From NCBI GenBank assembly GCA_943704495.1, contig CALSCR010003286.1:1-43976 (forward strand): a stretch of 43,976 bases of DNA, read 5' to 3'. Made by a program: the position numbers and the translations under genes. The stretch is from Pigoraptor chileana (lineage: Eukaryota > Opisthokonta > Filasterea). The notes beneath the pieces are model-generated. The model saw nothing but the letters and a program-made list of their open reading frames with translations. It did no database searches and was not told the DNA's origin. Shown here piece after piece: positions 22,912-32,573 of this stretch. Positions within the stretch are counted from its first letter, which is position 1; every line of letters begins with the position of its first letter.

Positions 22912-25612
22912 ATGATTCTCGTTGAAGCTGCGCTGCTTCGTGGCGGCGTGTATTTCGCCGGTGAGTGCGTGCGATGTGCGATCACATTCACGAATACTGC
23001 GCGACCGCCGCGAGTGTCGGCGTCTGCGGAGTGGGCTGCTGAGCAGCGACAGTCCGATGAGGCGCTTCCCTTGTCCACAGTGCCATCGCAATCCGCAAAT
23101 GGCAAAAGCAAGGTCGAGACAATTGCATGGGCGACTGCGCAGGTGCACTGTCATGTGAGCTACAACCCGAATCTCGTGCGGGTACCTTCTGAATATATCG
23201 CGTCTGCGTCTTCTGTAGTACCTTCCATCACAACGCAAACCGCACTTGCTGCACAGGCCAAAGGTTCGTCTATTTTTGTTGTCATTGAATTACGGCGTTT
23301 GTCTTTGTTTTTAAGAAAATTTGTCAGTCGGAATACTAACTACGAGTGCGCTTGCTGTGAATAGAAGACCATGGCTTCTCCGTGTTTGCGACTCCACCCA
23401 CGATCCTTTTCTGCGACCTTGAACTTGCTGCGGGCGAAGCAAAAACATGTGAGTTTCGTATTCTATTTGTTCATTTTTCAGAGCGTTCCACATGAATCTA
23501 AGCGCAATCTGACAAGTAATGTGTCCGTTTTTCTCGCAGTTGAGTATGTGCTCAGGCTTCCAGCAACAGTGCCACCGTCACATAGTGGGCATGCGCTCAA
23601 GTATTCTTACAAAGTAGTTGTTGGTGCGCAAAAAGTGAATGCGGCCGCCAGTTTGCTCCGCCTACCCTTTCGTGTCTTCTGCATTGGCGGTGAGTTATCA
23701 TCCGAACGATGGTCACGATACAACTTGCATCGTTGCTCTCCGTTTGCTTGCGCTTTTGCAAGGGAGAGTCTCACTTGTTAGACTGCGGGCGGCCATGTCT
23801 GTAACTGGCTCTCAATCAGCTTTCTCCTCCTGCACCGGCGCTACAGATAAACTTGGCGGTATTGAAGTGGGTCCCGAGGGCAATATGGATTCTGGCGATA
23901 GATTTCGGCCTGATGCGCTGCCCACTGCATCCCGCGCAAGCTCCATTGTGGGAGGTGGGTGGTTATGCGTGTAACTGTATATATGTGCGTGCAATGCCGC
24001 CGTATTAGGTTGGTTTTTGTGTTTTGTCGCGAGTGTAATACATACACACTCGCCGACAAAACGTAACTCTCGCCTGTATGTACGTGCACGTAACCAATGT
24101 TGCCAGATTAATTGGGATTCTTTGTTTGCTCGCTTTATCCGCAAACGTCCACTCATGGATGTGTGTTAAACTTTCCTCTTCGCGTGTATAGACACAGAGC
24201 CTAGTCCGTTGTCGTCTCGATCGCCAAGTGTCCACGAAGACCTCGGCGCCAAGGGATTAGTTGCTGGGCGTGGGCGACACAACGGACACGAGCGCCAGCT
24301 CAGTGCTGCCTCTGATAGTTCTCGCGACACAGCATCGTTTAGTATGGATGGAGGGCCGTCGCAGCTGGCAGTGCCTTCGCTCGAGCAGTTTATGGAAGCA
24401 CTCATGGCCCTCCTTGCCCGTCACCAGGCTGCTAATAGAACAAGTATGTCTCTGTGCTCTGCCATGCTTTTTCCGCAGTGTTATGTTAGCCGCGCGCGGT
24501 TGGAATTATTGCACTCTGCAATTCTGCATGTTCTGCTCGAGTGCACGTCCTGTCCTCGAGCGCTCGAAGTGTAGAGTTCATCCTGTTTGTTTTGTTGAGA
24601 ATTGCGTCGCAACCATTGTTATTTATATGAACTTCATGCGGATGGTTGCAGGCATGTATGGTATTGGGCGTGCGGACGCATCAATTGCTCGATTTCGGCT
24701 CACGAAAACAGTGTACAAATTGGGAGATGACATTGTTGGCGAGTTTGATTTTTCGCTGGCTTCGCTGCCTTGTTTTCAGGTATGTCTCTCCACAGTCGAG
24801 CGTGCAGCATCCTTTACGGCGCCCTTTTGTGTGAGAATTATGCAATATCATTTGCGCCAGTCTCGTCATAAGATTTGCCTTTTTTGACCAGGGTGTGCTG
24901 ATGCTGTAAAGCACGTGGAATGTTTTGGTGCGCTCTGTGGTAAATTGCGTCTCGAACTGACATTGATTGTGCTTGGAACGCAATATCAGGTGTCGGTCAT
25001 TCTTGAGAGCGAGGAGACCATTGCCGATGGAATGGCACTGGCGGCAAAACCGACCGTGCGACAAGTGGCGGCAGAGCACCGAATGTTTTGCCGTTTCGCG
25101 CGGACAACTCACTTTATCATGGCCGTTCCACTCTCTGGCAGCCCCGATTTTGAGACAGACCTCGGTGGGCATGAACAATTATTGGAGGAAATGTGTGATC
25201 GTATGCTGTTGACCTTTTTTACGACACAGTGATAGCCGATGGACCCCCTTCTGCGTCGCACATGTTACGCTCATTATATCAAATGTGCCCAATGTTTCTA
25301 ATTTGTGCCACGCCTGTAATATCTGCGCTCGCAGTTCGAGTGCGATGGCGATTGCGCTTTGAGTTTGTCGCTGGGTCTTCGTCTTCGATAACCTCTTCAG
25401 GATCGATGCCCGCGCACATCGTTGTGGATGGCGGAATTCCGGTCATGCTGTCGGGGACGGTCGAGCACGATTCCGCACGGGGCATGACGTCATGGCGCGC
25501 GCCCCATTCGTCCGAGGTAGAGACGCTTGCATGGTCGCTCCCAATCAAAGTGCTGCCCGCCCACCCGGCAACCACCCCCCTTATGGCCACGACCGCGTCG
25601 CTGAAAATGTAG
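22912..25612 (+). CDS. RGP1: RGP1, subunit of the Ric1-Rgp1 Rab6 exchange factor
   Basis: RGP1 pairs with RIC1 to form the guanine-nucleotide exchange factor for Rab6/Ypt6 at the Golgi, needed for endosome-to-Golgi retrieval. Exons 22912-23263, 23365-23448, 23540-23689, 23763-23954, 24192-24443, 24652-24779, 24990-25164 and 25335-25612 splice in phase to 536 residues; the human protein is about 390. The N-terminus (LRGGVYFAGECVRCAITFTN) and AWATAQVHCH match the arrestin-like first domain. FATPPTILFCDLEL, LKYSYKVVVGAQ and LLRLPFRVF follow. GMYGIGRADASIARFRLTK, VYKLGDDIVGEF and WRLRFEFV mark the second arrestin-like domain, and ETLAWSLPIKVLP is the conserved C-terminal block. The extra length is a serine-rich insert encoded by exons 4-5. 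Exon 4's acceptor (GCAAG at 23762) is the weakest. Confidence 0.95.
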
Positions 25613-26119
25613 ACACTAGTCTCTGTGCCCATAATTTGCCGAATTGAATTGAGAACGTGCGGATATATATTAATCTCTTCAGTCTCCAATACGATGAGAG
25701 CTTGTGCTTCCAAGTTTGTCTTTATGCTGTGCTGTCACTCCCAGTGGAACTAGGAAGTAGGAATGGCTCATTTGAAGCCGTCCTTCCTGCTTTGGAATTC
25801 ACAAAAAAAATTTGTGCGCAACAATGTTCTTTTTCTTTGATGATCTTTGAAATTTGAATCCGGGGTAGTGCGCGATCGGAGTTCAAAATTCCGGGCCGCG
25901 TCTGAGGAATGCACAAGCGTCAGTAATCAGAGACGGTTCATGGCGCACAAACAGCGATTATTTTGAAAAAGTTGACATACAACCGCCCAGCTAACACCAT
26001 TTTTACGCATTATATGGAAAGTAACACGATATTTAATGTAATGCATTTTCTCGCCTTTTACTTTTATATTCGATAATTTGATTTACCGAAATGGGACGTA
26101 TGATCACGTCGGGGCTTGG
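25613..26119. other. Intergenic region RGP1 to WDR47
   Basis: A 507-nt gap between co-directional genes. AT-rich from 25990 to 26095 just before WDR47. GGAGTTCAAAATTCCGG at 25878-25894 can form a small hairpin reminiscent of a tRNA T-arm, but no acceptor stem or A box is found. No gene seen. Confidence 0.55.
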
Positions 26120-28660
26120 ATGTCGACCATGACGCAAACTGCCGGTGATGTTGCGGCGGATCCGCCGCCACCCGTGCTGCGACGGGAGGACATCATTCGA
26201 ATTACGCTCGCCTTCCTCCGTCACTATGGATATACAGACGCCATGTGCGCGCTGGAGTGGGAAAGTGGTGTGTGCGCCGCAGAGCACGGGCCAGAGCTTG
26301 GATTCTTGCGATCCCTTGTGTTGGCGGGGCGCTGGGATGACGCGCTAGCTTTTGTGGAGCCGCTGGAAGGCATTGATGGGGTCGATACTCGACGCATCCG
26401 TTATGTGCTGCTGAAGCACAAACTGCTTGAACTGCTCGCACGACGGCCCATCGCCGGCAACTGGACTGCGGCCCCCCATGGCGCGCGCCCGTCAGAGGTG
26501 CAGAGCGTCGATGGCATCGTCGCATGCCTGCAGGCCATTGAAAAGGAGTGCGACTCAAAGACAGAATTCAATGAGTTGTGCTACTTGCTCGCGCTGAAGC
26601 ACTTTACAGACCACGATAGTTACGCCGGGTGGAGCGTGTCTGGATCCCGCATCGACTGCTTTGACGCGCTTTTGCCACTTGTCGCAACTGTCCTTAACGT
26701 GCCAGACGACGACGTACCCCTGAAGCGCACGTATGCGACCGCTGGCGACCCAAACCGTCTCGTTGCATTGTTTATGCACGGCATGTTGTATGAAGGCGGG
26801 AAAGCCCTACATTGTCCTCGCATGAGCTCTGCCGAGTGTTACGATTGTATTGTGGCTCACTGTGGGCGCAATCATGCCTCGTACAAGTGGCTGCGACGGT
26901 CAGCGGCGGTTCCCGAGACAAGTGTTCTCTCTCTCAAGAAAGATGCAATGCTGCGACAAAGCTACTCGCGTCTTCCACAGGATCCTTACAGTGGCGTTGA
27001 CGGGGCCGACACACGCGCAAATAGCAAGCCCGATGAACCACATACACTACCGGCAGGAGGTACCACAGCAGCTCACGCCAATGCATCCACAGCCGGCCGG
27101 ACATTGAAAGGAAGTGTAGTTGGCGCTCTTGACGCGTTGGCCGCTGACCTGAAAGTGGATCACGTCCGCGCGTCGACAAATAATTGGTCGTCGAAAGAGG
27201 CTCCCATCCATGTGCCTCACGGTGTCTCACTGGCATCACACACCAACGAGCGAGTACGCGATGCAGCAAAGACAGCGTGGGCGTCAAAACAAGACAGCAA
27301 CCCGGATGTATCTTCAACACCTATGGCGTCAAAGAGGGATGTGGGCCACGTGACTGCAACACCGGCGTGGCCATTGAGAAACGACCTTGAAGATATGCCT
27401 CCAAGAGCGATTGCGTCATCAGCGAGGGATATCAGCCGTGTGCACGGGGCGGCGCAATCTTCGAAAGAGGAGAGCGGTGGTGCTGCTGCAAGAGTGGAGT
27501 ATGCCCGCGCATCCGCACCCAACAAGGCTGTGCATCAGAAGGATGGCCGGCATGCAGCGACGTCTGCAAAGCGACAGAGCGTTCCGCCCTCTGCCTCAGT
27601 CCGGGAATCGGCTTATCGACCGCCGCCCGTGTTTGGTGTGCAGGACACGATGGCGGCTGTGTTCACCCCGACATACCGCGCTGTTCTGTCTGTCGACGAC
27701 GCCCAGCCCATCCGTGCCGTCGCCTTTGATCCGAGCGGATGCCTGTTTGCTGTGGGCGCAAATTCACGCACGCTGCGTGTGTGCGCCACAGCTCACGGCA
27801 CGAGCGTCGCATGTGGCCCCGCCGCTGTCCTGGTGAAACGAAACAAGCACCACAAGGGCTCGATTTACTGTGTCGCATGGAGTCCAGACAGTGCGCTGAT
27901 TGCGACGGGGTCGAATGACAAGACCGTTCGCGTGCTTGGGTTTGACACGGCTGCGCAGAGGGCGCAAGGTGATCCGATCGATCTTGCTGGGCACGATGGT
28001 ACCGTGCGTGATGTTGCATTCTGCCTAGGTCCCGGGGGCGGTCACGCCGTCGTGTCCGGTGGGGCTGGCGACTGTGCGCTGCGAATATTCGATCCCATTA
28101 CGGCCTCTTGTGTTGGTGTGCTGCGCGGCCACTCAAACCACGTACACGGAATACGAGCGCTGTCACCGTGGCACTCGACGCAGCTTGCCGGAGCGTCGGT
28201 TGCGTCGGTTGCTGCCGATGGAACACTCCGTTTGTGGGACGTGCGCATGAGGGATTGTGCGGCAACAATCCGCGTTGTGGATGGTACGTCGGAGGCAACG
28301 GGACTCACATCGCTGAGCGTGGATCCGGTGTCGGTCAACACGGTAGCCACGGGAAAGGCGACGGGTGGTGTGGCGATAGTTGATCTCACAATGCGCCGCG
28401 TTATGCATGAGCTGACGCCTCATGCAGATGAGTGCCGCAGCGTGAGCCATTCTCCGGACGGACGGTGGATTGTCACGGGATCGTACGATGCGACGGTTAG
28501 GGTGACGCGTTGCGAGGGTGCGCCGAGAACATGCATTGTGGGCTATCACGCCGACAAAGTAACACAATGTGCATGGCACCCATCCGGGGCATCGCTGCTC
28601 AGTGCTGGTGCAGACAAGCTCGTCAAGTACTGGGAGCCGGACATGAAAACGGATTTCTGA
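26120..28660 (+). CDS. WDR47: WDR47-like protein: LisH-CTLH plus WD40 propeller
   Basis: In animals WDR47 (nemitin) is a microtubule-associated protein working with CAMSAPs in neurons and cilia. This ORF is uninterrupted: 846 residues from the ATG at 26120 (another in-frame ATG lies at 26078). A LisH motif (about residues 22-52, REDIIRITLAFLRHYGY) and a CTLH region (WDDALAFVEPLEGIDG, RYVLLKHKLLELL) match WDR47 in order and spacing. Residues about 280-500 are low complexity with repeated W/MASK-type units. WD repeats occupy the last 320 residues. The segment KRNKHHKGSIYCVAWSPDS is almost identical to animal WDR47, followed by ATGSNDKTVRVLGF and LTPHADECRSVSHSPDG. It lacks introns in an intron-rich neighbourhood. 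The function in this organism is inferred. Confidence 0.93.
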   Translation: MSTMTQTAGDVAADPPPPVLRREDIIRITLAFLRHYGYTDAMCALEWESGVCAAEHGPELGFLRSLVLAGRWDDALAFVEPLEGIDGVDTRRIRYVLLKHKLLELLARRPIAGNWTAAPHGARPSEVQSVDGIVACLQAIEKECDSKTEFNELCYLLALKHFTDHDSYAGWSVSGSRIDCFDALLPLVATVLNVPDDDVPLKRTYATAGDPNRLVALFMHGMLYEGGKALHCPRMSSAECYDCIVAHCGRNHASYKWLRRSAAVPETSVLSLKKDAMLRQSYSRLPQDPYSGVDGADTRANSKPDEPHTLPAGGTTAAHANASTAGRTLKGSVVGALDALAADLKVDHVRASTNNWSSKEAPIHVPHGVSLASHTNERVRDAAKTAWASKQDSNPDVSSTPMASKRDVGHVTATPAWPLRNDLEDMPPRAIASSARDISRVHGAAQSSKEESGGAAARVEYARASAPNKAVHQKDGRHAATSAKRQSVPPSASVRESAYRPPPVFGVQDTMAAVFTPTYRAVLSVDDAQPIRAVAFDPSGCLFAVGANSRTLRVCATAHGTSVACGPAAVLVKRNKHHKGSIYCVAWSPDSALIATGSNDKTVRVLGFDTAAQRAQGDPIDLAGHDGTVRDVAFCLGPGGGHAVVSGGAGDCALRIFDPITASCVGVLRGHSNHVHGIRALSPWHSTQLAGASVASVAADGTLRLWDVRMRDCAATIRVVDGTSEATGLTSLSVDPVSVNTVATGKATGGVAIVDLTMRRVMHELTPHADECRSVSHSPDGRWIVTGSYDATVRVTRCEGAPRTCIVGYHADKVTQCAWHPSGASLLSAGADKLVKYWEPDMKTDF

Positions 28661-29130
28661 ACGTTGTTTCGCTGCTATCTGAACCAACATAGGTTAGGGT
28701 TAGAGTTAGGGATTCCTTGTGGGGATTGTTGCGGCGTTTAAGGTCTTCAATCGTTTGGTGCGCTAATGTGCGTGCGTGCTGGTTACACCTGTCTTGTCGT
28801 TTATGTCGTTTTCTTTCACTTGCTGACCTTGCGTATTGTCCCGCGTTCGATTTGTTGGCGCGCTCTGTGCATCTATTTATGCCATTTTCGAGAGTTGTTT
28901 GCAGCCTCTCTCTTTGATTAATGACACGCACAAGTTATGCCAATCCATCAAACACACAATCCTTACAAAGCGGTAGCAGGCGCAGTTCGCCATGTCAACC
29001 AAATTTAATTCGTTCTATAGTTGTGTTTCGATCTTGCTTATTATGGCGTTCGAGTGACGCACGCCAGCGCGTTGCCGATTGCGACCAGCGGGTATTCACG
29101 AACCCGATTGCGACTCTCAGCACGCGCTTT
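28661..29130. other. Convergent intergenic region with TTAGGG-like words
   Basis: A 470-nt gap between the WDR47 stop and the BAR-SH3 stop. Contains a short run of GGTTAG-type words at 28690-28711. No gene. Confidence 0.65.
28690..28711 (+). repeat. Short degenerate TTAGGG-like run
   Basis: Contains AGGTTAGGGTTAGAGTTAGG: about three telomere-like hexamers, one perfect and the others altered. It lies 30 nt past the WDR47 stop. Confidence 0.6.
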
Positions 29131-31328
29131 TTAGCTGAGTATTCCCTCCTCGTATGGCTCGGTGAAGTTGAGCGGAAACACCCCCGGGACGGCGACGTTC
29201 TCCGTAAGGCCATAGTCCCACCCATCATCCACTTCATCCGCGCCTGCTTCCGGCTGCACCACGTAAATGAGATCGCCTTTCTTAAACTGGAGCTCGTCAT
29301 CCTCGCCGCTGTCGTAAGGATGCGTCGCACGCACCTGTCATACGAGATATCAACCATATCAGTGCAATGCAGTTGCGTGGAATGCGCTGTACCAAAAAGT
29401 ACAGCCAACGAGAACAAAAGTAGAGCGGAGCTGTTTATGGTGCGTACATACCTTCTTAACAACACGCGAACCGTGCTGCTTGATGAAGGCAGCAACGGTA
29501 GCTGGCAGCACCGCCGGCCGGGGGGCGGGAACCGGCACGTGGATAGGTGTGTGCGCGGCACTCGCAACAACCTGGTGTGTCGGTGGGCGGGCGCCAATCT
29601 GCGGCTTGATGCCTTGCTCCGAGTTGGCGCGCTGCGTACATAGAGTAGTGTGAGTGTGTGTATGCAGAAAAGGTTGTTTGTATGAAGGACAAACACGGGA
29701 ATTATTGCCTGCGACAATTCCTACACAAGCCACCCATGCAGACACAGCAGCAGCACAATTCGTCGAAAAGGGCTTCACGCACCAGCAGAGGAGCGGGATG
29801 CTCAGACTCGCTCGAGATGGATCCACGGGGCTGTGGATGTGCGGCATGTGCTGCGGCGGGCGGCGGGGCAGAGATGAGGTTGGGGCCAAGAGTCACGCCG
29901 TCGTCCTCGGCGGCTGCGGCGCGCGCAGCGGGCGAGGGAGCAACCGCAAAGGCCTCAAAGCGACTAGATGCGGGAATGACAAGGCTGTCGATGTCAGCCC
30001 CATCCGTGCCGATTCCGTGGAGTTGCTGATATGTGTCTGCACACGCCTGGTGGTGCGCAGCCTCCGCCGTGAAGACAGTGTGGAAGATGGCGTGATAGAA
30101 TTGTTTCCTGCAGAGCCAGAAAAGAGACGAAAAAAGAGTTCGACACTTAAACCGAGACATTTCCGTTCCCGGTGAACATGAAAAAAACCAAAAGAAGCCC
30201 ATGGTCGGTCTCTGGCATTCGCATCTTAGCGACGTTCCAACATAATAAGCCATACGCACACACACCTGTCTTCGTAGAACGCTGGAAGTTCAGCATTCAG
30301 CTGGTCGTTGATTTCCTCATAAAGCTGCCTCGCGGTTGCGTGCTGCTCCTCGGCCTTCTGTATCTCCTTCTCAGACACCTTCTGCTTCGCCCGCGTGCTG
30401 TCCAGAGCATGTCGATACCTGTCGTAGTCGATGAGCTTGCGATCGCGCTTCTCAATCTTCTTCTTGATCTCGGGAAATTGAGCAACGTATAGCGACATTG
30501 GGTTGATGAGTTGGTCTGAAATCTTGTCCTGCAAATCCGTGTATTGTCGCATGATCTCTTTTACGCACGGACCAAACTGATCGGTAGGGCGTTCCTCATC
30601 GTAGTGCGCCTGTTTTCATGCCACAGTTGGACACAGTGGGCGTATGAACGTGATGTTAGTGTCAAACTATAATATCTTGGGCAAATTAGAAAAAAATTGG
30701 ATGCCGGTGAGAAGATGCCGTGCAGATGCAAAACACAATCATCGCGGCCTCGTAAGACTTCCTAAACACACGCTAAGCAAAGAACTTAGGCCTGCGACTT
30801 TGCTGCATACCATCTGTCCAGCAATAGAGTATGCTCACCTCGAAAAGGGCTTCAAGAAGAGAGTTGGTCGCCGCAGCCATGGCTGTGGGAACCGCAGCAA
30901 TTAACTCTCAGAAATCAGTTCACGGAGTCCCGTTGCGCCATTGACAATGTATGCTTCGCTCCAATTACTGCATCCGCAGTGCCAAAATCGTCTATTGTTA
31001 TCACTCACCCTGCATGGTCTTCAGATAGTGCTGCGCCTCCTTGAGTATGTGCGCTGACTGCGCATTCTGCTTAGTGTTGTTCCTCACATGGTTGTTAAAT
31101 GACTCATCCACAGTTTCATCGGCCTTTCCAAGTTTTTGTTTCACCTGCGCGAGTTGAGCAGAGTGGAGCCAATCCGTAGTGTCAGTCGTTCATGCTCTAA
31201 TGACTGTGCAGAGTCTCCAAAGGACATACCAAACAGACACTATAATCAAGCACATCTTCACGCAAAACACTCGAGTGACCAACCTTCTCTTGCGCCCGCC
31301 CCGCTTGCTTTGCGAGTGTCTGCAGCAT
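29131..31328 (-). CDS. BAR-SH3 membrane-curvature protein (amphiphysin/RVS167-type)
   Basis: A BAR domain that senses or bends membranes, joined to an SH3 domain that recruits proline-rich partners at endocytic sites. Seven exons on the minus strand, in phase: 31328-31284, 31144-31009, 30882-30839, 30609-30266, 30107-29783, 29631-29452 and 29334-29131, 425 residues. The N-terminal MLQTLAKQAGRAQEK resembles an amphipathic H0 helix. The BAR core includes INPMSLYVAQFPEIKKKI, KRDRKLIDYDRYRHALD, KEIQKAEEQH, LNAELPAFYEDR and KQFYHAIFHTVF. Residues about 250-355 are an alanine/proline-rich linker. The last 67 residues are an SH3 domain with ATHPYDSGEDDELQF, GDLI, GWDYG and VFPLNF. Exon 5's end at GTGCGT (after 29783) is inferred from phase. 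It is divergent with the cyclase gene. Confidence 0.93.
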
Positions 31329-32573
31329 CTTCAGTGGAACTAAGTCGCGGTGATACAACAAACAAGGACCGAAAGTGGCTGCACTTCCTGTAAAAAGCCG
31401 AAATAAACCTGTGTATATTGGAATAACATGCAATGAAATGTGTTGTTTTATCACCGAAAGCGCGGTGCCGCCTGCCGACTGTGATGCGAGTCTTCGGCAC
31501 CTCTGTAGATGCGACACTGAACGAGAACAGTGTGACCGTCTGTGTCCGGCGTCTTCAGTGAACATCGGACCCGCAAGAAGTCGGGCCGTGCTTCCGTAAA
31601 AAGCCTGACCGCATACTACTAAAAATATCCATATTGGAAGCATAATAACCATATATAGGGTTAGTCTTAATACTTATCTATTTAAGTTCTAGACTACTAA
31701 TTATGTACATTTGTGGTAGTCGCGTGGATGATCACGTGACACTCTCGGATGATATTATTTTCACGTTCGGCTGTTCGATTTCGCACTTCGTACAATGAGA
31801 GAGGTGTCCATTTCGGTGCCGTATTTCACACAAATGACTACTGCGCCGATGAAAAATTCACCGCCATACATTGTTCACCGAATCAGTGATAAGTTTCGGG
31901 TCGATGCCGCGGGCGGCTGCTTGGTAGCCGGCCTGCGAGCCGCATGCACATTATTAGTCGGCCGAGTGCGCGTGCACAAACTGTGAGAGCCGGGACCGGA
32001 GTTTTCTTTTACATTTCTGCGGTCTGTAGGGACGTACAAACCTCACACACACGTTGACGATCGGGTTGCGGCAACTCACCGTCACTGAGTCACAATCTTC
32101 TTGAGGCCAGTTCGCTGAGTACAAAAAGTCCCGTCGTCCCTCAACTCGCGTCGGTGTCGATCGCTCAACTGAGCCCTCTTTAAACGCCATCAATCCTCAG
32201 GTGCTGCATTCAAGTCAGGGCGCCGCCTCTGATTTCTTATTCTCAGTTGAATACCTCGCTGCCGGATCGGGTAGAACTGCAAGAAGGCCGCCGGGATCGA
32301 CTGAAACTGTTGATGAGGTAAAACAGAACTGAACTGCACCGCTCACATCTCTGTCCGATCACCACACTCTGTTATTGTCTGAAAACAAAGTGTGACTCTC
32401 CACATAAAAATTTCCCGTCGACAGAACCTTTGTTCTCAACCATCCTGAATTGTCCATGCAGGCTTCCGATGCCAGTGGTGCTGATCTGATCCGACGCACA
32501 GAGCTGACCCGCCCATATTCAATCGACACCAGCAACACCAGCAATTTCCGGCAATACATTCGACAACGCAAGA
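31329..32573. promoter_or_regulatory. 1.2-kb divergent region, BAR-SH3 / guanylate cyclase
   Basis: Contains ATCACGTGAC at 31731-31740, an AT-rich block at 31620-31705 and an ATG-started ORF of 63 codons at 31795-31986 that I do not believe is a gene. Sequence from about 32190 onwards probably forms the cyclase 5' leader. No other structure recognised. Confidence 0.5.
31733..31738. promoter_or_regulatory. CACGTG element (TCACGTGAC)
   Basis: ATCACGTGAC, roughly 400 nt from the BAR-SH3 start and 835 nt from the cyclase start. Confidence 0.45.

Noticed and set aside
25856-25915. tRNA-like T-arm around GGAGTTCAAAATTCC
   Set aside because: No A box, anticodon arm or acceptor stem could be built around it. 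A similar word at 21168-21190 also fails to fold.
31795-31986. 63-codon ORF in the BAR-SH3/cyclase gap
   Set aside because: No recognisable motif and no splice partner in phase with the cyclase; chance or an upstream ORF at most.
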